Shown: piece after piece, positions 20,488 to 30,000 of the stretch
Layout: every line of letters starts with the position of its first letter
Position numbering within the stretch: position 1 is the first letter of the stretch
Assembly: GCF_963678635.1 (NCBI RefSeq)
Contig: NW_026971238.1
Span: forward strand, 43,553-107,552
Origin: Symsagittifera roscoffensis
Taxonomy: Eukaryota; Xenacoelomorpha; Acoela; Convolutidae
DNA length: 64,000 nucleotides
Direction of reading: 5' to 3'
Position numbers and translations under genes: made by a program
The notes under the pieces: generated by a model
The model's database searches: none
What the model saw: only the letters and a program-made list of their open reading frames with translations
What the model was told of the DNA's origin: nothing

Positions 20488-20721
20488 TCACTTTTCCCAA
20501 AAACGTATTATGTTTCAATCCACACCAATGAGTCACGCTCTTTTTAATTTAGACTTAGTGTCGCGAATATCCGAGTTTCGACTTGTTTTGTATTAGTCTG
20601 GTTCTTATTGAAAGGCAAGTTACCAGTGCAGTCACTGATACCTAGCCTGTGTGTTAATAACCTAATACTTCTCACTTTTTAGTCTTTCTTTCGTCTACCT
20701 AAGTCCCTAATAAAATTATAC

Positions 20722-22352
20722 CCCTCCGGATTGGCACAAATAGGACCTTTCCGGACTGTCAGGATATGGACCCTTCCGGATTAGGACCCCTCCGAGTTAT
20801 TTAATAGTAGACCCCTCCGGATTGGGACCCTTCCGGTTTTGTGGAAAGTAGACCCCTCCGGATTCGGACCCCTCTGACTTTGAAAAATTTCGACCCCTCC
20901 GGATTGGGAGCCCATTGGTTCTGTCAAAGTAGCTTTTCGGAGTTTTCTTAATTTCAACTTATACCCCTCCGGATACGTTCTGCGTTGCTTTTATGCCGTT
21001 TGAATTAACTGGGAAGGGTATAGGATCCTTTCCTAGACCCCTCCGGATTGAAGTTAAGGCACTTATTTGACAATTCACACTAACGGTGAAGGGTCTTATC
21101 ACTTGCCTAATTTCGACTCTATTATGGTTGTCTTGTGCCTTCAGCCCTCCCTTTTTGTCTAGAACTGTCCTAAGTTGCTTAGTTCAATCGCTATCAACTT
21201 TTGGTAGGGGTCGAAGGGTTTTTCAGAAAAATTTATAAAACGTGAAGGGTGTACCCCTGCGGATTTGTGTGATTTGCTAAAAACAATCTCAAAAAATTCT
21301 CTCGCTCGTTTTTCCGAAAAAATTCTAATCCTACTAGTAAGCTCAGCTAATTTCTGATCTATTGGTACCAAGATCAACTCGATATGCTCAGTAGTTCCAA
21401 AGTTATTAACCAAAACGTCTTTTTTCCAAACTCAAAAATTTTTCTCCTATAGGTTCCGCCTAACTTTTTTCGCAAATCTGGTCCTTTCGGCCTAAAAATT
21501 ATTGATCCGAGCTCAGAAGGCCTATACTCTTCTTTTTCAATGCAAAAGACCCGAATTAAAACGCTTTTGTAGAAAAAATTTGCGAAAAACTATGCTACCT
21601 GGACCCCTTCGGATTGATGAATCCACCAAATCAAACACGTTATGTTCGATTTCTCTGCAACCCGGAAGGCTTTCGGGTAGCGGGTTTTAAAACTCGTAGA
21701 TTCACTAGTGGACGTTGTCCGAACAACTATTTTTGCTGTTGTAACTCAAAAATTTCAAAAAATTTTCCAAATTTTTAGTAATCCTTTTCTCAAAAATCAC
21801 GAAATTTCAGTTTTCGGTACCAAAATAGTTCCAACCACCTTCGAAATTAACTTAACCGGTTCTACCTATTATGGTAGTGCAGTTACGATGTAACACACTA
21901 ACTTAGTGCTTTTTTCCGTTTCAAAAAATATCGATGTCTCAAAAATCGCGACTTGTGGGGGGATCAAAATATCGCAATTTTGATCCTAAAAACCGGTCTG
22001 TTTTCGTTGTTTTTGACTGAAAATCGATATAAGACTATTAATATTGGCTATATAAGTATTAATATTAGGAATACTATACCCCTCCGGGTTTGTTTAATAT
22101 CCGTATTAAGGTGCTTAACTCGGATATTCGCAGTTCGGTGAAGGGTCACTACAGTGCAGCACTGTCGAGCCCCCCACAGATTACTATCTTACTTTTTGTA
22201 CCAAAAGGGATACAAAACTTGTTAACGATACCCAACAGTCGATTGTTGTTGTCGTTGAGCCCCTTCTTGTTGCTCCTTGTACTGCTTGCCGGATCGGTCT
22301 TCACCCAAGACCCTTCCGAATTTAGCGCAACTCAGCTGACCCCTCCGGATTG
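20722..22352 (-). repeat. Dispersed leader motif ACCCCTCCGGATT, more than ten copies
   Basis: Copies or near copies appear near 20722, 20770, 20812, 20850, 20890, 20962, 21037, 21249, 21602, 22078, 22308 and 22338, usually preceded by G or T and separated by unrelated sequence. A further copy is in the LTR near 23365. The core TCCGGA is palindromic. Irregular spacing argues against a simple tandem repeat and for clustered binding sites. Confidence 0.7.
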
Positions 22353-22859
22353 AGCGCAATTTATCATTAACGTGCTTAAATGCTCAAATAACCCTACAGT
22401 ACAAGCCTCACAAACGGGCCACAAAATTGATCGTAACGATCCTGACTGATATAAATGCCTGTAACAACAATATATCTATCAACAACAAACGGGGGGGTTG
22501 AATCACATCTTGTCTGGGGGGATGATTTCTACTGATTTTTTACTTTTTTACTGTTTTTGGTTTTTTCGGTTATTTTTTATGTTTCTTGTTTTTCTTGGGT
22601 ACTATACTACTTTTTGTTTGGTTTTACTTATATCTTTAAGTGTTTTTGGTCACAAACCACTCAGGGGACGAGGGGTTCGCGATTCCCCCCACCCTTCCTG
22701 GTTCGTGAATTTTCGGTCTTAACTAAGTTAAAAAACTATTCACGGTAATCTGGAAGGCTTCCGCGTTCCGAACCACCCTTCCGCCCCGGCGTATTAGGCC
22801 TATTAAGGGCGTTAATGTGAGCATCCGGTTCTGCCGGTCATGATGTTAAAAAAGAATAA

Positions 22860-22874
22860 CACCCAGGAGCGCCA
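22860..22874 (-). promoter_or_regulatory. Primer binding site of element 1, tRNA-Asn type
   Basis: The minus strand reads TGGCGCTCCTGGGTG, complementary to a tRNA ending CACCCAGGAGCG-CCA. That fits the 3' end of animal tRNA-Asn with a GCTCCTG acceptor strand. It lies 12 nt inside the LTR end rather than directly beside it. Confidence 0.75.
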
Positions 22875-23235
22875 TAAAAACATACATGTAACATTCGCCC
22901 GGAAGATACATATCGACGGATAACAAAACTAAGTCTTAAGACGACTGGCTAGCGTCTAAACAGAGCTTTGCATGTTTTTCACGGTCTCTACCAAGCCAGT
23001 ATTTTTCGGTGGTCTTTTCCAACATCGGGTCGACAAAAACGTTACTGTTCTCCGGCTTCGACCAGAACGCTCAAATTAACTGAATTACATGCAAAAATAG
23101 TGAGCTCATGGCTGGGTCTCAGTATCCCCAGACCACGAGGTCACTCCTAAAAACAGGGCTACTACTTATTATATTACTATTGTTTTTGTTCAGTAGATAA
23201 AAATCATCATCTCCATCGAAGATGGATCAACCCTT

Positions 23236-23252
23236 CCCCCCCCCCCCCCCCC
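23236..23252. repeat. Poly-C tract in the LTR
   Basis: Seventeen consecutive C on the plus strand. Element 4's LTR has a run of twelve G at a comparable place (59272-59283). Confidence 0.9.
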
Positions 23253-23468
23253 AACTCTTAGCACCTCATCCTTGTCAAAACTAATCCAAATATCAGTTAA
23301 ATTCAAGTCAGGACATGACAGGATGCTAAAAGTTCATATGAGTCAATAAAAGTTTCCGTCCCGAGACCCTTCCGGATTCTTGAATCCGCTGAATCAAGCT
23401 CCTTACTCTTGATTTCTTCCTAATCCGGAAGGCTGGCTTCTTACCCTTCACCGTTGTTCGCAACGGCC

Positions 23469-23500
23469 TTGCAACTATTGTAGCAGCACAATAGTTGCAA
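23469..23500 (-). repeat. Perfect 13-bp hairpin in the 5' LTR
   Basis: TTGCAACTATTGT and its exact reverse complement flank the 6-nt loop AGCAGC. It lies about 320 nt from the start of the LTR and could be an RNA stem near the transcription start or polyadenylation region, but no function can be read from sequence alone. Confidence 0.75.
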
Positions 23501-24296
23501 CTCGGAACGTTCTCTGCTATTCTGTAGTTCGTTGTCGTTTTTTTAATCTCGATTTTCGTCCTGTTCGCAATTGCAGATCAAGTTGTTGTGTTTTTTCACT
23601 CGTTTCTTGTTAAAATGGCCGTTTCAGCATTTCTCAGAAATGTGACGTCAGCATTCGAATTTTTGAAATTTTAAAGTACTAGAATATTCCAGCCCTCACC
23701 GTTCGGCTAAACGTTCCAATAATGCTCTTAGTTCTTAAAAACCACCAATCCGGAAGGCCTACTGCTAAAATTCCGAATTCTGCAGAGATTGCATTTTTCA
23801 CATTCTGGTCGAATGTCACAATGTGAAAAATGTTATCTATCCAGAATCTATAAACTACATAAGAACTAAAATAAGCTGCGCGCTCCTGAGGAGCTCTATA
23901 CTTTGCATAAGGGGGTGCAGATCGCTACGCAAAGTTCAATTTATCGACAACTCCATAAGCGCTATTGTAGAGGAAGGACGGCTAAGATAAATTAACATTA
24001 CGACGATGCATTTAATGCTGATTTATGACTTCATTGCTGATATATATGCATTTTTATATCGCTGGTATGGCCCTATCCAGCTTGTGCACTTACCGTAACT
24101 AAACGGAAGGGCCCCTTTTGTAATTTAGTTTTTTTTTTAAATTAGAGAGATGTTAATGAACAAGAAACTGAAGTAAACAATTTACTTGTTTTTATACTGT
24201 CTAGTCAAGACGTAATTCAATTTATCTCTCTCTCTCTCAATTTGCGTTTTTTGGTTGATTTGACAGCTTTGAAGCTCTAGAAAAAGCCCGAAAAAT

Positions 24297-24324
24297 GTAC
24301 TTTCTACGTCAGCTTAGAAAGTAC
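24297..24324. repeat. Perfect 10-bp hairpin upstream of the PLE
   Basis: GTACTTTCTA and its reverse complement flank an 8-nt loop. It may belong to the PLE 5' region. Confidence 0.6.
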
Positions 24325-24510
24325 GGGTATGCAGACAAGTGGCTCACAATTTTTTTAAAATTTTTTTAAATGGCAATCAGAAGGTCAAAAGTATCATAGT
24401 AACCGAGGTTACAGTCAGGATTCCCTTCATCACGTATTCCAGTCACTCAGTGGCTTACAATTGTTATTTGAGTCTTGGATTACCAGCCGGCTAACGTATT
24501 GTTCCACAAG

Positions 24511-24570
24511 AAATTTAAATGTTAATTCAAATGTTTTCGCACATTTTGTGCATCATCAGGATTTAAATTT
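24511..24570 (-). ncRNA. Hammerhead-ribozyme-like motif next to the PLE
   Basis: The minus strand has CTGATGA (24559-24553), a GCAC/GTGC hairpin with the loop AAAAT, and then GAAA (24538-24535). All of this is enclosed by a perfect 10-bp inverted repeat (24511-24520 with 24561-24570). These are the core strands and stems of a hammerhead with a minimal stem III, as known in PLE terminal repeats. One extra T lies between the core and stem II, and the base pair next to the cleavage site does not form, so this copy is probably degenerate. It is on the strand opposite to the PLE RT. Confidence 0.45.
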
Positions 24571-24819
24571 TTTACAATATTTACAGAAAGATCAAAAATC
24601 TGAAAAATGAGAAACATGTCTAAAAAAGCTGTCCAATTCATCAATAACATTTTCCTGTAAATTTCTGGATTTTCAAGTTTTTCGTTCTTTCATGGTTATA
24701 AAATTTCGATTTGGGAAAATATTGATTCTGACATGACGGTATTTTTACTTTTAGCCATGTTATACATATACTATAATTTTAGTGTTAATTCCCGGCTCCT
24801 GAATTCATCCCGTGTGTTG

Positions 24820-25467
24820 ATCCTTTTTGTGTAGTGAAAAAGGAGACATACGAGAAGAAACTGTTAGATTTATTACAGGCAGAACAATTTAGTGAGAGGA
24901 AGAATCTGACATACAGCGTGATCATAAAAACTGAAAAAGACAAAGAGTTACTCTCCATGAATCAACCTTGAGATCAACGGGGGCGCAGCCGGCTAGGCTG
25001 TATGGATTAGCAAAAGCACACAAACAAGGCGCACCACTTCGTCCCCTCCTTTCTTTACCTGAAAGCTCATATGACAACCTAAATAAAACATTGACAAATT
25101 AATTTGATGAAACTGAGAGGGCAATCATAGAAACGAACACTCAAATGGCCAAGGATTTCTTGGAGAAAACTAAATTGGACTCTGGTGAAAGTATAGTCTT
25201 CCTTGATGTGAAGAGTTTCACACTAATGTCCAGCTCAAGGAAGTGGTTGAAATAGCCTTGAGGATATTAAATGAGCAAGTCAACTCTCCGGAAACATCTC
25301 ACAAGACTATGAAAAGACTACTGAATTTGGCAGTGAGTAAGGTACATTTTAAATGCAATAGTTTGTCGTGTGTACAACAGACGGCTTAGCCATGGGCGCC
25401 TCACTAACGGTAAAACTGGCCAATTTGTGGCTCAAAGAATACAAACCTGCATTAAAGAAAGAAGTAC
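24820..25467 (+). pseudogene. Penelope-like element RT, N-terminal half, decayed
   Basis: Pieced over frameshifts and stops, this encodes the first part of a PLE-type reverse transcriptase: KKETYEKKLL, YGLAKAHKQGAPLRP, motif A (VFLDVKS) and, after another frame break, a motif B region that corresponds to DGLAMGASL. An in-frame TAA follows LTN. The frame stops at the codons for KKEV where the element 2 LTR begins, and continues on the other side at 49663. Confidence 0.85.
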
Positions 25468-26294
25468 TGTAACATTCGCCCAAATACTACACAGCGACGG
25501 AGCGGAGAAAAAGTACCTATTAACGACTGGCAGGCGTCAGTTACCTTAATTCTGCTCGTTTTTCACCGTCTCGACCTTGCCAGTTGATTTTCTGGTCTGT
25601 TTAGGGCTAAGTAAAAAGTTACTATTCTTAGGCCATCAGTTAAACGAGTTTTGATCAGCTTTCGTTTACATGCAAACACAAACACATAGCTGAGTCTCGG
25701 ATCCTCAGACTACGTGATTGCAATTAAAAACACGGCTCGAATACCCTGTTTTAATAAGTTTTCGGTGACAGTTCTAAAATATCAAATAATACCGGTGTCA
25801 ATTCAAAGTTCTATGGCATCAGAGTAGCTAAAAAGTTAGTTTACTACAGTCTTTCACCATATATCAGTCTTAAGGGGACCGAGCCTCCGCTTCCGTGACT
25901 TCCTCGAGATAACGTCGTTATCTCTCCCAATTCGTGGCACGGGAGGGTAGCTCTCCACCACTTCCCCACCGAAGCCTCCTTTCCCACTATCTTCTTCTGC
26001 TAAGGGTCTTATCGTGCATGATCGTCACCATAAGAGGCTTCCTTTTTCTGTGTTAACGTGCGACTGTTTTCCACTAGATTTGCTGTTGTTTTGACTTTTT
26101 CACCTTTTTCAGTCAAAATGGCCGTTTTTTGTATTTCTGAGAAATGTCCACTTGACAATCGAAATTTTAAAAAGAGAAATTTCTAGAATATTTCTACCCT
26201 CCTTTGCAGCACTTTTTTCTGTCGTTAAGGCCTTTTCTCGCTAATTCGTGTTTCGCCGGAAGGTTGCGCTGTGCCAATCTGGCAGAATGGCACA
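25468..26294 (-). mobile_element. 3' LTR of element 2 (827 bp)
   Basis: On the minus strand it starts TGTGCCATTC (26294) and ends GAATGTTACA (25468). It matches 48793-49662 along its length with scattered differences. Confidence 0.9.
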
Positions 26295-26310
26295 TACTCC
26301 CAGGACAGTC
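26295..26310 (-). promoter_or_regulatory. Polypurine tract of element 2
   Basis: On the minus strand GTCCTGGGAGTA directly precedes the LTR start, which is the same layout as in element 1. Confidence 0.6.
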
Positions 26311-27081
26311 CCTATCAATGTCCCTATAGATCGCATAACACCGGGTTATCGTCAAGTAGTGTTCCAGTTCTCTATAATCAACCTTACAAATCGCATTAGA
26401 AAATTAAATTTATCTACTCCACCTCAACTCACTACGTGTCACAAATGGCATCATACTACATATCACTGCCTTTCAACATTTTAACAAAATTTGCACCATG
26501 AGGAGTGTCCTAGATAAAACTTCCTTTCTGACTACTTAAGTTATCTTGCCATAAAACTTCTTTTCGCTCTTGCTGATTAAAAAGTTGGGACGTGGCACGG
26601 CCACGCGCCCGTTAAAATTAATTTAATGTCACTCACCAAATATAATCAGTTATTCATGCGGTCCTCTTTGATATTATAACTAAGAAACTCTGTGGCTAGG
26701 AAAGTTATTGAGTTACTCACCCTCTTCGAGCGAGTTTACCCAAACTTACCAGGTCGCCACACAGTGAATAAGTGTCTTACAGAGGTTAAAAACATCAGTC
26801 GTGTTTAAATAGGTAAATGTACTCAGGTATTTTCTATATATATATATATATATATATATACATAAGTAGCACAACTAAAATTTTCTTTCAACAGTTTCAA
26901 CAATTGCAACAATTTTCAAAGTTTGGTCTGACCAAACCAAATCAAAACCAAAAGTTTAACAGTTTCAATAATCAAACTTGGTTGTTTGTTATAAGTTTTA
27001 GCACACAAAGACCATCAAGTTTTTCTCCTTCTCTCCCTTTCTTGTTTTACGTCTTCACTTCTCCTCTTTGTTCCATCTTCC
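26311..27081 (-). other. 3' untranslated region of element 2
   Basis: AT-rich, with no conserved ORF. It contains the TA microsatellite at 26835-26860. Confidence 0.5.
26835..26860. repeat. (TA)n microsatellite
   Basis: About 13 TA units in a row. Confidence 0.9.
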
Positions 27082-30000
27082 TCATTCCATCGCTTCTCCA
27101 TCCTGATATTCAGTTTCACTGTCTTGTAGAACTTTTTCCAACAGTTCCATGGAGTTGCGGGCCGTCCCCCAACTCTCCTGTTCCAACAGCCTCAGTTTGC
27201 AACAAGGTAGCAAGTCCACATTCACCTTTTGCTCCCGGTTCCTGCAAAAGCTGTTGTGAAGACACAGGCTCACATTCCGTTCTAGGTCAGCTCGTAAGAC
27301 CTCTCTATTTTCACTTTCAGTCACACAAGGTGCTCCAGCTACTGGCTTCACCGCCGTGGTAACAGCGTTTCGGTGCGTTAAGAATGCTCTTTTATAGGCT
27401 CTCGGTCCTATATCTAGCTGGAAAAATTGATAGGCTTCCGTGTTCCTAGACATATGACGCTTCACGCGTTCATACATCCATGATGTCATCACTGCACGGA
27501 AAGAAGGCATCAATCTTTGCCTTGACCATATTCTTTCAATGGCTTTGGGTATTCTCAGAATCTTGCAGGTGGTTCTGAAAAAATTTAGGTAGCGGTTCAT
27601 CTTCAGGTTGCTTAGCTGCTCAGGTGTCGGCACGGCCGTCCCCTGCTCACTTGTGCCCGCGTTGGCTTCTAACCATCTCACCGCCAGCGTGGCAATAATC
27701 ACCACGACTGACACATGTTGATTTTGATCAGGCAACCCCGTGGAGTACAACTCCTCCTTGTCCCACACTAATACCAGATTCCCGCGTTTGGGGCAGTGAC
27801 AAGGATACTCCCCTTGGATCATTAGTTTGTTACTTCGGGTCCGATACCCTGAGGCTCCCAGCAACGGTTCCACTTCCATCATTATTCTATGTCCTTTTTT
27901 TCTTCGGTGGGGAATTCAGTGGGTAACGCTCCACTCGCTTTCTGCTTCTGGAATTCACTGACATAACCCTCATCCAATCTCATGAACTCTTCACCCACCA
28001 CATCTTGCAACTCGCCTTCAGATCTCTTCGGGACGGCGCGAATGATCTTTGCGAATAAATCATACGACCTTTCCGACATTCTGGCCAACCTCACGCACTT
28101 TGGCACAGAGAAGAGTTGGTCGACCAACACCTGCTGTGTTCTCGAATCCATCACCACCATGTGCGTGGGGTATCTACTGTTGCAAAATGGTGCAGAGCTC
28201 GAACCCACCAGATATCTCGAGCCAGTAGGTCTATGATAGGCCTCACTATCTTTCAAATTCATTTCATTTTCCACAGCTTCTCGCCAGCCTCCGATCTTCT
28301 GCTTTGTCTGTAGTGCTCCAGGGAATACTTCCACACTGAGGGACGTCACTAGCTCATGGGAACGCTCTAGGCTTTCCAGTGATTCTATCGAGCTCGTCAT
28401 GCTGCAAAATCCCAAGTCAGTGATCAAGTTTACTTCCGTTACTCCATGACAGTCCGCGATCAACTCCATTCCACTCTTATCTGACATGCTCAACCTCCCA
28501 TACAGTTGTGCCAACTGGCGATGCTGCTCGCTCAGCGAAATCAAGCAATGTTCCGGGTTGCACTCATGTCCGTCCATTCCATTATTGTGAGCTAGACAGG
28601 TGCCCTGTGTCAGCCAGTCACTCGATGGACTACCTTCGGATGGTCCCGTGGATGGCTTGTTCTTCTGCTTTGTTACTCTTATGGCCAGCAGATGATGTAT
28701 CATGGCCAGATCGTGCAAACTCGCGTCATCATCCAAGTCCAACATAATATCCGCCATCATATACCAGATTAAACCGTCGTTTGGATGTGGACACCAAGAA
28801 GACTTCATGAGTTCCCACATGGTTACTAAGCTGGTTTTCAAGGGACCGTCCCAAGAACCACAATCAAAACTCACTTGCCCCTTCAGCTCAGGAACCGAGG
28901 GTTCGACCAGTCGTTCTTCCAAAACAATTCCCAGCGTGGGTTGTTCCACCATCAACATGCCAGTTTCCTTGACTCGCTCTACCCAGAAATTGAGTACTAT
29001 AACTTGCTCTTAGTCGAAGTACGCTTCCCTGGCTTCCTCATTCACGAAGGGATTATATGCCATCCTCGGTATGCCAGACACATATTGGAACGACTTCAAC
29101 TTCCCCAATGTTGCATAGTCTTTCTGTCCCCTGACTGCTTCAATCAATTCCCGGCTCACTTTCAACTCTTTGTTAGAATACCTTCTCACTTCTTCCAACC
29201 TGCGGTAGCTCTCTATATCATTCGACTCCTTGTTTGGTATAGCCAGCGGCATGTCCTGATATAGCTCCAGGAATTTTGCCCACCATCAACTCACCTTTGC
29301 CGAATGGTTTTATGCATTCTCCCAATACAGGAGTGGGGATACGATCCACCACGAACCTTAAGAAGCAAAGGGCATACTTACGCTTAGCCCAGACTATCGC
29401 AGAATCATCTCTAGAAATCAACACTCGCAGGGCTCCCATCAATTCCAGTTTCTGTTCCTTTGAATTCGAGTCGTTGTTGGCTTCATATTCCGCCTTCTTA
29501 ATTCCCATCAAACACCAGGCCAATCGTACCGCAAAACAGTTCTGGTACATGGATAAGCTAGGTATGCTGCCACCGTCGCCGGCGCATGCATCGTCTCGTC
29601 AAAGTATCTTTGGAGGGCCGCCCTCCAAGAGATCTCTAGCAGTTTTTCTAGGCCGATTTCGTTTGCCTCCGAGGACATCACCGTGCCGTATTCTTCCCTG
29701 TTCAAGTTCGAGTTCTCGGTCAACTCCTTCAGATACTCCTGCATGGCTTGCTTCTCATTCCAGGCCATCAGGTGCCCTCTCGCGGAATTCCATGCCTTCA
29801 GCATCTCCACTTATCCCCCTGCCGGATCTCCCACGTGGACTGAGTCTGGCACAGTGATTCGACTATGCTCGACCACGTCGAGTTGTCCCTCCAGCTTCAT
29901 CCGGCCCATGTTGGTTCGCGAGGGCTTGTAATCATCAAGTCTTCCGGATCCACACTAACTGATGACCTCCATTTCCAGCTTGGTATCCGCCAGAGTCCGT

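Larger units (their letters stand above)
19932..22859 (-). other. Long 5' leader of element 1
   Basis: 2.9 kb lie between the primer binding site and the gag ATG. There is no conserved ORF. The leader holds a conserved hairpin (20452-20487), a dispersed TCCGGA-containing motif and T-rich tracts near 22530-22650. Element 3 carries a related leader in the opposite orientation. Confidence 0.7.
1..23820 (-). mobile_element. Element 1: giant Ty3/gypsy LTR retrotransposon, nearly complete
   Basis: All large open frames here lie on the minus strand in the order gag, pol, ORF3, ORF4, between two direct LTR copies (1-318 and 22887-23820). The left LTR is cut by the window edge. If it has the length of the right copy, the element is about 24.4 kb. 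Protease, RT, RNase H and integrase occur in Ty3/gypsy order. I count seven differences and no indels between the two LTRs over 318 bp, so the insertion is fairly young. The copy still carries disabling lesions in gag, at the pol/ORF3 joint and in ORF3. Confidence 0.93.
22887..23820 (-). mobile_element. 5' LTR of element 1 (934 bp)
   Basis: On the minus strand it runs from TGTGACATTC (23820) to GAATGTTACA (22887), giving TG...CA ends with an inverted terminal match. It is followed 12 nt later by the primer binding site. Its first 318 bp match the left LTR. It contains a perfect 13-bp hairpin and a run of 17 C. I cannot assign a TATA box or transcription start. Confidence 0.93.
23821..24819. 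other. Flank between element 1 and the PLE
   Basis: About 1 kb of AT-rich DNA without a supported ORF. It begins with a 12-bp inverted match to the adjacent LTR. It contains a short CT run near 24225, a perfect hairpin at 24297-24324 and the hammerhead-like motif at 24511-24570. The right part is probably 5' or terminal-repeat sequence of the PLE. Confidence 0.5.

Noticed and set aside
20215-23150. Short ORFs of 60-90 codons in the leaders
   Set aside because: They are AT-rich, not conserved between elements 1, 2 and 3, and often overlap the repeated motifs.
23860-24000. A tRNA or small nuclear RNA gene in the flank
   Set aside because: There are short inverted repeats, but no cloverleaf, box A/B or known small RNA signature could be fitted.
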